From the NCBI GenBank assembly GCA_040755035.1, contig JBFMBU010000025.1:1-36745 (forward strand): DNA of 36,745 nucleotides, written 5' to 3'. The DNA is from RBG-13-43-22 sp040755035 (lineage in GTDB: Bacteria > Desulfobacterota > RBG-13-43-22). Below the pieces are notes generated by a model that worked only from the letters and a program-made list of their open reading frames with translations, was not told the DNA's origin and did no database searches. This document shows, piece by piece, positions 22,873 to 31,087 of this stretch; within the stretch, counting starts at the first letter, position 1; every line of letters begins with the position of its first letter. The translations under genes and the position numbers were made by a program.

Positions 22873-24657
22873 TCAGGATTCGTCTGAATCCTGGGGAAAG
22901 AGGTTCTTGTTTTCCATTTCCTCCCGCAGCAAATCCCCTAAATTGGAACTGGCTTCCTTGGAACTGTTTAGATATTCCTTCATCAAATGCTGGTCTTCGT
23001 CCTTCTTGGCCCGACGGATGGAAAGCCCGATTCTCCTTTCTTTCTTGGCCACGTTAATGACCTTGGCGGTTAACGAATCCCCGACTTTGAACATCCCCAC
23101 CGGGGTCTTGATCTTCTCTTTACTGACTTCGGAGACATGGACCAATCCCTCCACCCCTTCTTCCACCTCGACAAAGATGCCGAAATCAGTCACATTGGTA
23201 ATCACCCCGCTGACCGTTGATCCGGTGGGGTACTTTTTGGGAATCTCTTCCCAGGGATCGGGCTCCAGTTGTTTGACGCCCAAGGAAAATCGTTCCTGTT
23301 CTTTGTCGATATGCAGGACTTTGGCCTGCACCTCCTGCCCCTTTTTATATAATTCCGAAGGGTGTCTGATCCGTTTGGTCCAGGAAATATCCGAGATATG
23401 GACCAACCCGTCGATTCCTTCATCAATACCGATAAAAATGCCGAAATCGGTGATGTTCTTGATCTTGCCTTCAATCACCGTCCCTTCCGGATATTTTTCC
23501 GCAATCACATCCCAGGGATTGGGTTCGACCTGCTTCATCCCTAAAGATATCCGTTTCTTTTCAGGATCCACGGCCAGGACCACGGCTTCCACCACCTCTC
23601 CGGCGGAGACGATTTTGGAAGGATGTTTGACCTTCTGCGTCCAGGACATTTCCGAAACATGAATCAGGCCTTCCACCCCGTTTTCCAGTTCAACGAAGGC
23701 CCCGTAATCGGTGAGGTTGACGATCCTGCCCCTGACCTTCAAACCGATCGGATACCTTTGGGTAACCGTCGTCCAGGGGTCCGGATAAAGTTGTTTCAAC
23801 CCCAGAGAAACCCGGTGGCGTTCCCGGTCAAAATTCAGGACTTTTACTCGAATTTTTTCTCCGACCTTGCACAATTCCGAGGGATGACTGGCCCGTCCCC
23901 AGCTCATGTCGGTCACGTGCAGCAATCCGTCGATTCCGCCCAGGTCGATGAAAATTCCGTAGTCGGTTATATTCTTGACTATTCCCTCCAGCACTTGATC
24001 GTTTTCCAATGTGTTCAGGATAGTGTTCCGCTGTTCCTCCCGTTCTTTTTCCAGCAGCACCCGCCGGGAGAGGACCACATTGTTTCGCTTTTTATTATAT
24101 TTTAAAATCTTGAAGGGAAAAGTAGCACCCAGAAGATGATCCATATCCCTTATCGGTTGCAGGTCGATTTGCGATCCGGGCAGGAAAGCCGGCAAGCCTA
24201 TATCGACAGTAAGTCCTCCTTTAACTTTACCGACGATTTTACCTTCTATGACCCCATCGTCCCGGTAGATGCGGCTGATTTCGTCCCAAACCAGGATCTT
24301 GGCCGCCCGGTCCTTGGAAAGGAGGATGTCCCCTTCCTCATCGTCCCGTTTTTCAATGAGGACATCAACCAAATCACCGACATGAGCGGTAATTTCTCCG
24401 GCCGGGGAGATAAATTCTCCGACGGGAATACGGCCTTCGGATTTATAGCCGATATCGATCATAACGAATTCTTTATCAATACCGACGATCTTTCCCTTGA
24501 CCACTTCCCCTTCCTGAAACGTTTTCAGGCTTTCTTCATATAACTCCTTAAATTCCTCTTCCGCTGGAATAGCCGCAGGTTTCTCACTCGAAACCATTTT
24601 GTCCTCTGATTGATTTTCTTGTTCAAGGTTACCTATTTCCTCTGTGTTTTTTTCCAT
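22873..24657 (-). CDS. rpsA: 30S ribosomal protein S1
   Basis: 594 residues from ATG 24657; a TTG lies one codon upstream. Six S1 (OB-fold) domains are visible, at roughly residues 50-115, 135-200, 220-290, 305-375, 392-460 and 479-545; the last four carry the conserved pattern ITDYGIF or VTDFGIF followed by GLLHVTDMSW-like ends. S1 binds mRNA on the 30S subunit and helps initiation. The N-terminal extension is acidic and Glu-rich. It follows cmk on the minus strand, the arrangement seen in many Proteobacteria. Confidence 0.96.
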   Translation of the reverse strand: MEKNTEEIGNLEQENQSEDKMVSSEKPAAIPAEEEFKELYEESLKTFQEGEVVKGKIVGIDKEFVMIDIGYKSEGRIPVGEFISPAGEITAHVGDLVDVLIEKRDDEEGDILLSKDRAAKILVWDEISRIYRDDGVIEGKIVGKVKGGLTVDIGLPAFLPGSQIDLQPIRDMDHLLGATFPFKILKYNKKRNNVVLSRRVLLEKEREEQRNTILNTLENDQVLEGIVKNITDYGIFIDLGGIDGLLHVTDMSWGRASHPSELCKVGEKIRVKVLNFDRERHRVSLGLKQLYPDPWTTVTQRYPIGLKVRGRIVNLTDYGAFVELENGVEGLIHVSEMSWTQKVKHPSKIVSAGEVVEAVVLAVDPEKKRISLGMKQVEPNPWDVIAEKYPEGTVIEGKIKNITDFGIFIGIDEGIDGLVHISDISWTKRIRHPSELYKKGQEVQAKVLHIDKEQERFSLGVKQLEPDPWEEIPKKYPTGSTVSGVITNVTDFGIFVEVEEGVEGLVHVSEVSKEKIKTPVGMFKVGDSLTAKVINVAKKERRIGLSIRRAKKDEDQHLMKEYLNSSKEASSNLGDLLREEMENKNLFPQDSDES

Positions 24658-24825
24658 CAACCTAATTTCCCCCTAAACTCCTTTTTTTCCTTTTGCCACC
24701 AAAGCGGACCGATGGTTGCTTCGCTGCGGCCAACACCCTAAAAGACGACTGAGCCAATTTGTAACTACTTATCAGAAATATTTACTGAAATCAAGCTTAT
24801 TTAAAACCGATTTCTTAGGTTTCAA

Positions 24826-25527
24826 TTAAGAGGAAACGATCCGCTCCGGGGACTTTTCCCCTTCTTCAATTCGGGACCGGATGTATTGAACCACCTCCTC
24901 CACCGACATGCCGGAGGTATCGATAATCCGGGCGTCCTTTGCTGGGCGCAAGGGGGCCAAGGCCCTTTGTTGATCCTGAAAATCCCGCTCCTTCATTTCC
25001 TGGCGGACGGTTTCCAGGGAAACCGGTTGTCCCTTTTCCAGAAGTTCCTGGGACCGTCGCTTAGCCCGGACCTCCAGGGTGGCGTCCAAAAAAAACTTAT
25101 ATTCGGCAGCCGGAAAAATCACCGTTCCCATGTCCCGCCCTTCGGCCACAATCCCTCCCCCGCTTCCCAAAGACCTTTGTTTTTCAGCCAAAACAGCACG
25201 GACTTCGGGTCTCCGGGAAATATCAGAGGCCAAACGGCTTATCTCCGGTTTTCGAATCTCCTGACCGATTTCCCGCCCAAGGTGCCAGACCTTTTGCTCC
25301 GGGCCGTGGCCCTCGATTTTGAAATCCAATCCCCGCAAAAACCGCAACAGGGGTTCTCCACTCAGGTTCTCCTGCTTCTTTTCTCTCAAAGCCCAGGCCA
25401 CTAACCGGTACATGGCCCCGGTATCCAGGCAATCCAATCCCAGACGTTCGGATAACCGCTTGGCCACAGTACTTTTCCCCGACCCGGCCGGTCCGTCAAG
25501 GGTGATGATGATCTTTTTCCTGTTCAT
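24826..25527 (-). CDS. cmk: Cytidylate kinase
   Basis: 233 residues from ATG 25527 (a TTG lies two codons upstream). P-loop TLDGPAGSGKSTVAKRL, then LDTGAMYRLVAWAL, which is specific for CMP kinase, GGGIVAEGRDMGTVIFP, and ATLEVRAKRRSQEL in the lid region. It phosphorylates CMP and dCMP with ATP. Gene order hisC-cmk-rpsA is typical for this bacterial group. The upstream gap carries copy 2 of the structured repeat, and no strong Shine-Dalgarno is seen. Confidence 0.96.
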   Translation of the reverse strand: MNRKKIIITLDGPAGSGKSTVAKRLSERLGLDCLDTGAMYRLVAWALREKKQENLSGEPLLRFLRGLDFKIEGHGPEQKVWHLGREIGQEIRKPEISRLASDISRRPEVRAVLAEKQRSLGSGGGIVAEGRDMGTVIFPAAEYKFFLDATLEVRAKRRSQELLEKGQPVSLETVRQEMKERDFQDQQRALAPLRPAKDARIIDTSGMSVEEVVQYIRSRIEEGEKSPERIVSS

Positions 25528-25587
25528 GATCAATACAATAGCTATTGGATGCCTTCATTAAATCGGCTTCAAACTCCCTGCCTCCCA

Positions 25588-25702
25588 CCCCGCCCGGACC
25601 GGCCGGAACCAAAACGGAATTCCGAAAATACTTCCTTCGGTCCGGGTAGATTCCCTTTTTGGAATAAATTCTATCCGATTGGCTTAGAATTCTATTCGTA
25701 AG
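25588..25702 (+). repeat. Structured intergenic repeat, copy 2
   Basis: Inverted relative to copy 1 at 21060-21175. Perfect 9-base arms CCCGGACCG (25593-25601)/CGGTCCGGG (25638-25646) enclose a CCGAA/TTCGG hairpin; the tail has GAATAAATTCTA and TAGAATTCTATTC, which can pair. It fills the gap between hisC and cmk. Confidence 0.75.
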
Positions 25703-25716
25703 TTACCACAGGCCGC

Positions 25717-26832
25717 CTACCGCATCTTCCCTTTCCTCTTCGCGGGTCTGCTGCCGATCACCTCTTTTAAGGCCTTTAAAAATTTGAGGTTCTCATTTGG
25801 AAGTCCGATATTTACCCGAATATAATCCTCCAAACCGTAACTCCTCATGGAACGGATGATAATCCCCTTATGGAGCATGGCTTCAAAGACCTCCTGTCCT
25901 TTCTGCGGGACCCTGATCAGGATAAAATTGGTCTGGGATGGAATAAAGGAAAGCCCCAACCCTTCCAATGCTTTTTCCAGGGACTTTTTACCCTGCCGGA
26001 CCAGGGACCGGGTTTTTTCATAAAAGGGCTGGTCTGACAAGGCCCCTAAGGCCCCGGCCAGGGCCAGGGCATTCACATTGAAGGGCTGCCGGACACGGTT
26101 GATATAATCCGCCGGATCTCTCCCGGTCAGTCCATACCCGATACGAAGACCGGCCAATCCATAGGCCTTGGAAAAAGTCCGGATCACAAAAAGATTGGGA
26201 TGGTCCTGCAGATATTCCAAACCGTTGGGGCAGTCCGGATCATCCACAAAATCAATATAGGCTTCATCTAAAAGGATTGGAATAGGTTTGGGGACGGCCT
26301 TTAAGAAAAGCTCCCAGTCTTTTTTATTGAAAATGGTCCCGGTCGGATTATTGGGATTGTTAATAATAATCATCCTTGTCCGGGGGCTTATCCGGTCCAG
26401 CATGCCCTGCAGATCAACGACAAAACGCCGTAAGGGCACCAAGATATTTTTGCCATCCAAGGCTTGAACGGCTTTCTCATATACCAGAAAAGAGGGGAAA
26501 GGGGAAATGACCTCCGCTCCGGGTCTAAGGAAGGTCTTCAGGGATAACTCTATCAGTTCATTGGAGCCGTTTCCCAGCAGGATCTGATCCGGGGCCACCC
26601 CCAACCGCCGACTGAGGGCTTGCTTCAAATAGTAACCGCTTCCATCCGGATAGCGATGGAGTTGGGGCAGAATGCGGCGTATGGCGCTTAAAGCTTTAGC
26701 CGAAGGGCCTAAAGGATTCTCATTGGAAGCCAGTTTGATGACCTCTTGAATACCGTATTCCCTGGTCAATTCCTCAATGGGTTTTCCGGGCGGGTAGGGG
26801 GTTAACTCTAAAATGGTTTTTTTTATTTTCAT
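25717..26832 (-). CDS. hisC: Histidinol-phosphate aminotransferase
   Basis: 371 residues of the class II PLP aminotransferase fold. HisC features: KLASNENPLGPS near the N-terminus, RYPDGSGYYLKQAL, NNPNNPTGT, ILLDEAYIDF, and the PLP lysine in TFSKAYGLAGLRIGY. It converts imidazole acetol phosphate and glutamate to histidinol phosphate and may also serve aromatic amino acid synthesis. No other his genes are nearby; the cmk-rpsA neighbourhood is the conserved one. AAGGAAAAAAT precedes ATG 26832. The C-terminal tail is basic (PAKRKGKMR). Confidence 0.94.
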   Translation of the reverse strand: MKIKKTILELTPYPPGKPIEELTREYGIQEVIKLASNENPLGPSAKALSAIRRILPQLHRYPDGSGYYLKQALSRRLGVAPDQILLGNGSNELIELSLKTFLRPGAEVISPFPSFLVYEKAVQALDGKNILVPLRRFVVDLQGMLDRISPRTRMIIINNPNNPTGTIFNKKDWELFLKAVPKPIPILLDEAYIDFVDDPDCPNGLEYLQDHPNLFVIRTFSKAYGLAGLRIGYGLTGRDPADYINRVRQPFNVNALALAGALGALSDQPFYEKTRSLVRQGKKSLEKALEGLGLSFIPSQTNFILIRVPQKGQEVFEAMLHKGIIIRSMRSYGLEDYIRVNIGLPNENLKFLKALKEVIGSRPAKRKGKMR

Positions 26833-26871
26833 ATTTTTTCCTTTTTTTTTAACCAGTTCTTACATCAGCAA

Positions 26872-26898
26872 GGCATAAAAATCAACAGCTTTTATGCC
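26872..26898. other. Perfect hairpin in the hisC/ihf divergent region
   Basis: Nine-pair stem GGCATAAAA/TTTTATGCC with a 9-base loop, between two divergent genes. It lies in the 5' leader of hisC on the minus strand. No U-tract follows, so an operator or mRNA structure is as likely as a terminator. Confidence 0.45.
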
Positions 26899-26938
26899 CG
26901 GAAGTCTTCATTTTTTTTGAATAATATGTTAAAAGTTC

Positions 26939-26966
26939 TTGCCTTTTCTTAAAAAAACGGTAAAAT
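26939..26966 (+). promoter_or_regulatory. Probable promoter of the ihf/hup gene
   Basis: TTGCCT (26939-26944), 16-base spacer, TAAAAT (26961-26966). The start site would be about 60 bases before ATG 27032. Confidence 0.45.
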
Positions 26967-27031
26967 TTGATTTTAAATTCAATCCAAACAACAACCATTG
27001 TCAACCTAATAGAAAAGAAAGGGAAACAACG

Positions 27032-27307
27032 ATGAACAAGTCCCAGTTGATTGAAGCCTTGGCCAAAGATCAGGACCTGACCATCAAAAATGCGGAGCTG
27101 GTGGTGACCCACTTTTTCGAGAACATCGAAGAGGCCCTGGCTAAAGGAACGAGGGTGGAAATTCGCGGATTCGGCAGTTTCAAGGTTAAAAACTATCAAG
27201 GCTATAAAGGGCGAAATCCCAAAACCGGGTCGATAATCAATGTTTCTCAAAAAAGGCTCCCTTTTTTTAAAGTAGGGAAGGAGTTAAAAGAAAGGGTTGA
27301 CGTTTAA
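27032..27307 (+). CDS. HU/IHF-family DNA-binding protein (IHF beta-like)
   Basis: 91 residues, a full single-domain member. The start at ATG 27032 fits the family N-terminus (MNKSQLIEALA) and has a purine-rich GAAAGGGAAAC upstream; the frame is open further 5' but those residues are not conserved. The DNA-binding region EIRGFGSFKVK and the arm GRNPKTG are present, and the end KRLPFFKVGKELKERV resembles IHF beta. It bends DNA for nucleoid structure, replication and sigma-54 promoters. Divergent from hisC and just upstream of the SRP RNA gene. Confidence 0.94.
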   Translation: MNKSQLIEALAKDQDLTIKNAELVVTHFFENIEEALAKGTRVEIRGFGSFKVKNYQGYKGRNPKTGSIINVSQKRLPFFKVGKELKERVDV

Positions 27308-27316
27308 CACCTTGTC

Positions 27317-27584
27317 CTTGGTCGTGCTATGCGGGGAGCTGGCGGTGCCCTGTACCCGAAATCCGCTCATGCGGGGCAGAATATCCTTTTGAGGGTTTAA
27401 ACGGCGATAAGGTCCCCTTTTCCCAAGGTCCGGATTGGACGGTACGCAACAAACGGTTATGAACCCCGTCAGGTCCGGAAGGAAGCAGCGGTAAATAATG
27501 CGGTCTGTGTCGTATCTATCTCTAATGCCGATCTTGGGGAAAATACTTTAACGCCGTTGGTTCGAGAAAGGATGCACGGCCAAG
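27317..27584 (+). ncRNA. ffs: Signal recognition particle RNA (large type with Alu domain)
   Basis: The diagnostic S-domain stretch GTCAGGTCCGGAAGGAAG, then CAGCGGTAA, is at about 27468-27496, and the 5' Alu-like part contains GCGGTGCCCTGTACCCG and AATCCGCTCATGCGGGGCAG. The ends pair: CTTGGTCGTGC (27317-27327) with GCACGGCCAAG (27574-27584), with one G-U. Seven T follow at once (27585-27591), giving a terminator. At about 268 bases it is of the large bacterial type. It scaffolds Ffh for co-translational membrane targeting. Exact ends are approximate. Confidence 0.93.
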
Positions 27585-27642
27585 TTTTTTTCAAAATCTT
27601 CAAACCCATTCCTGCCCAGCCAACACAAAAATCATAGTCGGT

Positions 27643-27688
27643 AATTAGTGTCCATCCCGGATTGGGAAATTCCGGACGAGAACTAATT
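27643..27688. repeat. Imperfect palindrome upstream of the candidate small RNA
   Basis: Outer arms AATTAGT (27643-27649)/ACTAATT (27682-27688) and inner CCGGA (27657-27661)/TCCGG (27671-27675) share one axis with mismatches between. It ends seven bases before a TTGACA, so it may be an operator or a small mobile repeat. Confidence 0.5.
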
Positions 27689-27694
27689 AATTTC

Positions 27695-27723
27695 TTGACA
27701 AAAGAATGTAATATCTGAATAAT
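27695..27723 (+). promoter_or_regulatory. Sigma-70 promoter in the AT-rich region
   Basis: Consensus TTGACA (27695-27700), exactly 17 bases, AATAAT (27718-27723). No open reading frame lies within 400 bases downstream. Confidence 0.65.
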
Positions 27724-27729
27724 AACTAT

Positions 27730-27861
27730 AGATTAAAAGAGAATGAATCAATCTTGGTTAGAAATTTCAAATAAAACTTAAATATTAACAAGTAGTTATA
27801 CTGTTTTTCTTGGCATAGGTGGTTTTTACTAGTTAATTCTCAAGGGATTTTTCCCTTTTTT
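27730..27861 (+). ncRNA. Candidate small RNA, about 130 nt
   Basis: Bounded by the promoter at 27695-27723 and a terminator-like hairpin at 27842-27861. GAGAAT near its 5' end could pair with ATTCTC just before the terminator and close the molecule. The sequence is AT-rich and contains no start codon behind a ribosome site. No RNA family recognised; the call rests on the promoter and terminator spacing. Confidence 0.4.
27842..27861 (+). terminator. Intrinsic terminator-like hairpin
   Basis: AAGGGA (27842-27847), 4-base loop, TCCCTT (27852-27857), running into TTTTTT (27856-27861). The stem is only six pairs, so efficiency may be modest. Confidence 0.5.
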
Positions 27862-27895
27862 GTGAGCCATCTTTAGATACTTTTTACGAAATCAG

Positions 27896-27969
27896 CGGAG
27901 AAGGTATCCAAATATTTAATATAACTTATTTAAATTATTAAATTAATAAAAATAATACCTTCGTCTCCG
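27896..27969. other. Long hairpin in the pilM upstream region
   Basis: Left arm CGGAGAAGGTAT (27896-27907) pairs with right arm ATACCTTCGTCTCCG (27955-27969) apart from a 3-base bulge. The loop of nearly 50 bases is almost wholly A and T. Confidence 0.5.
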
Positions 27970-28045
27970 GCTTTTCATAGCGGAGGGGTAATCCTTAATA
28001 AAGTAAATAAAATTAAAAATATTTATATTTATTGACAATAATTTA

Positions 28046-28074
28046 TTGACAAGGCCCTTTTTTTTCTTTATTAT
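28046..28074 (+). promoter_or_regulatory. Promoter of the pilMNOPQ operon
   Basis: Consensus TTGACA (28046-28051), 17-base spacer rich in T, TATTAT (28069-28074). A second TTGACA sits at 28032-28037. Start site about 28081, leaving a leader of roughly 134 bases with direct repeats GGGAAGCAAATC (28095-28106) and GGGAAGCGAAAC (28118-28129). Confidence 0.7.
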
Positions 28075-28214
28075 TTTTTGCCATAATACATTTTGGGAAG
28101 CAAATCAAGAGCAGAACGGGAAGCGAAACAATAAAACACGTAAGGAACGAATGTAGCTATGGCAGATAATTCAATGTAACTAAATAAAAATTATTTTCGT
28201 TCAAATCATAAAAA

Positions 28215-29273
28215 ATGCGGCTTACAAACACCGACAAAGAAAAATATATTGGTGTGGATATCGGATCTCACGCCATCAAGGTTTGTCAACTTTCACAGAG
28301 CCGAAAAGAGATCTTCTTAAAAAAGATCGGTCTGGCCAATCTCCCCTCCTCTTCCATCGTTAATGGCGTCATCAAGGACCCTCGAACCATCGCCGATACA
28401 CTGCAATCCCTTCTCTCCCATTTGCAGATCAAAACCAAAGAAATCGTCTTCGCCATTTATGGTTATTCGGTTATCATAAAAAAAATCGTATTGCCCGTAG
28501 TCCCTGAAAAGGAACTGGTCCAGTCCATTCAGTATGAAGCCGAACAGCATATCCCTTTTGACATCAAGGAAGTCAATTTGGATTTTCAAATTTTACCTTC
28601 CAACCGCGACGATAAGGACTCCATGTCGGTCCTGCTGGTAGCCGCCAAAAAAGAGACCCTGAACGCTTATCAGGACATCTTCAACCTGGCGGGGTTAAAA
28701 CCGACCATTGCCGATGTGGCCGCCTTTGCCCTGGCCAACGCCTTTGAGATCAATTATCCGGTAGAATCCGCTCCGGTGGCCCTCATCAATCTGGGTTCGG
28801 ACCAGATCACCCTTCATGTCCTTAATCAGGATGGCCCGGTTTTTACCAGGGAAATCTTTTCTGGAGGACGCCGGCTGACCGAACAAATTCAAAAAATTTC
28901 CGGAAGTACTTTTGAGGAGGCCGAAGACATAAAATTGGGCCACGGTCGGTCCACAGACCGTCTGGATAAAATCTCCTCGCCCTTTTTGTCCGTTGTCCAG
29001 TCCTGGTCAGAAGAAATCAGACAGGTATTTGATGTCTTGAGCGCATCCGACCCTGATAATAAGCCAGTAAAAATTCTCCTCTCCGGCGGGTCGGCCCTGG
29101 TCCCCGGACTTCCCCAATTACTTTCCCAAGGACTACAGATCCCTGTGGAATTATTCAATCCTTTTTTAAAGGTTCGAACGGACCCGGCGGTTTTCGATCC
29201 TGAATATCTTGGAAATATCGGACCGCAGATGGTGGTTGCCTTCGGACTGGCTTTGCGTGGCGGGGGATTTTGA
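28215..29273 (+). CDS. pilM: Type IV pilus inner-membrane platform protein PilM
   Basis: 352 residues of the actin-like PilM family. The start YIGVDIGSHAIKVCQL is the phosphate 1 motif of the ATPase fold; VALINLGSDQITLHVL and ILLSGGSALVPGL are the phosphate 2 and adenosine motifs. PilM is cytoplasmic, binds the N-terminus of PilN and links the PilNOP complex to the pilus motors. The QSIQYEAEQHIPFDI region is highly characteristic. No clear Shine-Dalgarno precedes ATG 28215. First gene of pilMNOPQ; its stop overlaps the pilN start (TGATG). Confidence 0.95.
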   Translation: MRLTNTDKEKYIGVDIGSHAIKVCQLSQSRKEIFLKKIGLANLPSSSIVNGVIKDPRTIADTLQSLLSHLQIKTKEIVFAIYGYSVIIKKIVLPVVPEKELVQSIQYEAEQHIPFDIKEVNLDFQILPSNRDDKDSMSVLLVAAKKETLNAYQDIFNLAGLKPTIADVAAFALANAFEINYPVESAPVALINLGSDQITLHVLNQDGPVFTREIFSGGRRLTEQIQKISGSTFEEAEDIKLGHGRSTDRLDKISSPFLSVVQSWSEEIRQVFDVLSASDPDNKPVKILLSGGSALVPGLPQLLSQGLQIPVELFNPFLKVRTDPAVFDPEYLGNIGPQMVVAFGLALRGGGF

Positions 29274-29845
29274 TGATTCGTATCAACCTTCTGGCTGACC
29301 ACGAAATCCGCAGGGAAAAAAATGGCCAATGGCTCAAGCGAGGGGGTCTTTTGGCCCTTTCCGTCCTCCTGGCCGTGATACTCATCGCTTACTGGATGTT
29401 GGGAAATCAAGTCCGCCAGCTTAAAAAGGAAAAAGAAACCCTGGAGCAACAAACGGGGCAGGCCCTGGCCTTGCAGAGAGAAATTAAGGAACTCAAAGAA
29501 AAGAAAGAAGCCTATGCCAAGAGGCTGGCCTTGCTACAGAATCTGGAAAAAGACCGGCATGGTCCCGTCAGGCTTTTTGAAATTCTCTCCACCATGCTTC
29601 CGGCCGAACAGCTCTGGTTGACGACTCTAAAAGAAAACGGACCGGAGATTCGCATAGACGGAATGGCTTTAAGTAATGAAATCCTGGCAGAATTCATGAA
29701 ACGTTTGGAAGCGTCTGCCTTTTTTAAGCAGGTCGACCTTATCCAGTCGGCCCAGGGGACCTACAAAGATCTAAAGCCCAAACAATTTTCGATTTCAGCC
29801 TGGACCCAAGCACCGGCACCCCTTCCGGAACCGGAGAAAAAATAA
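29273..29845 (+). CDS. pilN: Type IV pilus alignment protein PilN
   Basis: 190 residues from ATG 29273, which shares one base with the pilM stop. The N-terminus MIRINLLADHEIRR matches the cytoplasmic INLLP motif that docks into PilM. One membrane segment (about 26-47) is followed by a coiled coil (QVRQLKKEKETLEQQTGQAL and on) and a periplasmic ferredoxin-like domain. PilN pairs with PilO in the inner membrane to align the pilus machine. Confidence 0.94.
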   Translation: MIRINLLADHEIRREKNGQWLKRGGLLALSVLLAVILIAYWMLGNQVRQLKKEKETLEQQTGQALALQREIKELKEKKEAYAKRLALLQNLEKDRHGPVRLFEILSTMLPAEQLWLTTLKENGPEIRIDGMALSNEILAEFMKRLEASAFFKQVDLIQSAQGTYKDLKPKQFSISAWTQAPAPLPEPEKK

Positions 29846-29850
29846 GATCT

Positions 29851-30483
29851 ATGGCCCCCTTTAACATAATTACAGACCGCTTCGCTCAACTGCCCCAATG
29901 GCAAAAAGCGCTGTCCGTCGCTGCGGGAGTCCTGGTCCTGGGATTGATCCTCGGTTATTTTTTTCTCTTTCCCCTCTGGCAGGAAACCAAGACCCTCAAG
30001 GAGGATGTTGAGCGGGAACAAATGAAACTGGTCCAGATCCAGCAGGCGAGGGCTCAGATCAGCCGCTTTAAACAAGAACTTTCCGAAATGGGAATCCTAT
30101 ATAACCAGATCCGGATAATGATGCCCGAAGCCAAAGAAATTCCCGGTCTTTTAAAAAATGCCTCCAATCTGGGGCAACAGCAAGGTTTGGAATTTCTGCT
30201 CTTCAAGCCGGAAAAAGAAATTCCCCGGGACTTTATTGCCGAAGTACCGGTCACCCTTCATGTTAAAGGGTATTTTCACCAGATCGGGGTCTTTTTCGAC
30301 CATATCCGTCGGCTTCCGCGGATTATCAATGTCAAGCAGTTGGAATTAGGCGCTTTTGAAGAAAAATCAGGTAAAATTAACAGTCGCTGTCAGTTGGTGA
30401 CTTTTCGTGTGTTGCCCATAACCGCTCCGGCAACGACCGTTAAAACCAAAGCGCCGCGTCCCAAGGTGGAAGAAAAGAAATAA
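29851..30483 (+). CDS. pilO: Type IV pilus alignment protein PilO
   Basis: 210 residues. One membrane segment (about 19-42, ALSVAAGVLVLGLILGYFFL), a coiled coil (QETKTLKEDVEREQMKLVQI onwards) and a periplasmic domain with the typical EIPGLLKNASNLGQQQGLEF and VTLHVKGYFHQIGVFFDHI. It forms a heterodimer with PilN and contacts PilP. It starts five bases after pilN. Confidence 0.94.
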   Translation: MAPFNIITDRFAQLPQWQKALSVAAGVLVLGLILGYFFLFPLWQETKTLKEDVEREQMKLVQIQQARAQISRFKQELSEMGILYNQIRIMMPEAKEIPGLLKNASNLGQQQGLEFLLFKPEKEIPRDFIAEVPVTLHVKGYFHQIGVFFDHIRRLPRIINVKQLELGAFEEKSGKINSRCQLVTFRVLPITAPATTVKTKAPRPKVEEKK

Positions 30484-30486
30484 TCC

Positions 30487-31020
30487 ATGGAAAAATTTCC
30501 CGGGTCGGCCATTTTTTTACTTTTAATTCTTCTCGGTATCCAAGGATGCAATCCTCCCCGGGAGGAAGGGGCAAAAATTGAAAAAATGCCTTCTCTTGCT
30601 CAAAAAACAATGGGATTAAAGGATCGCCCACAGGCCACTCAAACACCAGGGGCATCACCTCTGGAGACGATAGTCGTGAAGGACCCGCCCTATAATCCGA
30701 CAGGTAAGCCCGACCCTTTTCAACCGACCTCGGTAGCCCAGGAAAGCAAGGAAAAGGCCAAGAAGAGTGTCCTGCCTCTGGAACAATTTGAGCTCAGCGA
30801 TTTTGAACTGGTGAGCGTGGTCATCAGTCCCAAGGCCAGAAAAGCAATGGTCCAGGACCCGACGGGTAAGGGTTATTTCATCCAAGTTGGAACCAGGATC
30901 GGGAAAAATGGGGGCAAGGTTATCCGGATTACCGAAAAGGAAGTGGTCGTCCAGGAACCTCAGCAGGATTTTATGGGGAGAAAAAACGCCCGAATCATTA
31001 AACTAAGGCCCCCTGTCTAA
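30487..31020 (+). CDS. pilP: Type IV pilus lipoprotein PilP
   Basis: 177 residues. The N-terminal signal ends in a lipobox (LLGIQG/C, Cys 21), so it is an inner-membrane lipoprotein. After a disordered, Pro- and Lys-rich linker comes the beta-sandwich domain (PLEQFELSDFELVSVVISPK, then QVGTRIGKNGGKVIRI). PilP links PilNO to the PilQ secretin. It begins three bases after the pilO stop. Confidence 0.94.
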   Translation: MEKFPGSAIFLLLILLGIQGCNPPREEGAKIEKMPSLAQKTMGLKDRPQATQTPGASPLETIVVKDPPYNPTGKPDPFQPTSVAQESKEKAKKSVLPLEQFELSDFELVSVVISPKARKAMVQDPTGKGYFIQVGTRIGKNGGKVIRITEKEVVVQEPQQDFMGRKNARIIKLRPPV

Positions 31021-31087
31021 CCCAGGCAGGCTCCTTGAACGGGATCGGTAAAGGAACTATTCTATCTTGAAAAGGTTGAAAACGGAC

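Larger units (their letters stand above)
27585..28214. other. AT-rich 630-base intergenic region before pilM
   Basis: No protein-coding gene is seen. It holds the SRP RNA T-tract, an imperfect palindrome (27643-27688), a promoter and terminator pair that may define a small RNA (27695-27861), a long hairpin (27896-27969), the pilM promoter and a 12-base direct repeat in the pilM leader. Composition is far richer in A and T than flanking genes, which suggests acquired or regulatory DNA. Confidence 0.6.

Noticed and set aside
27800..27830. Sigma-54 promoter (TTGGCATAGG)
   Set aside because: The GG element is present but no GC occurs at the required distance.
28081..28214. GEMM (c-di-GMP or cGAMP) riboswitch before pilM
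   Set aside because: GGGAAGCAAATC loosely recalls the GEMM core, but the GGCAAACC partner and the receptor helix are absent, and the promoter lies where the 5' half should be.
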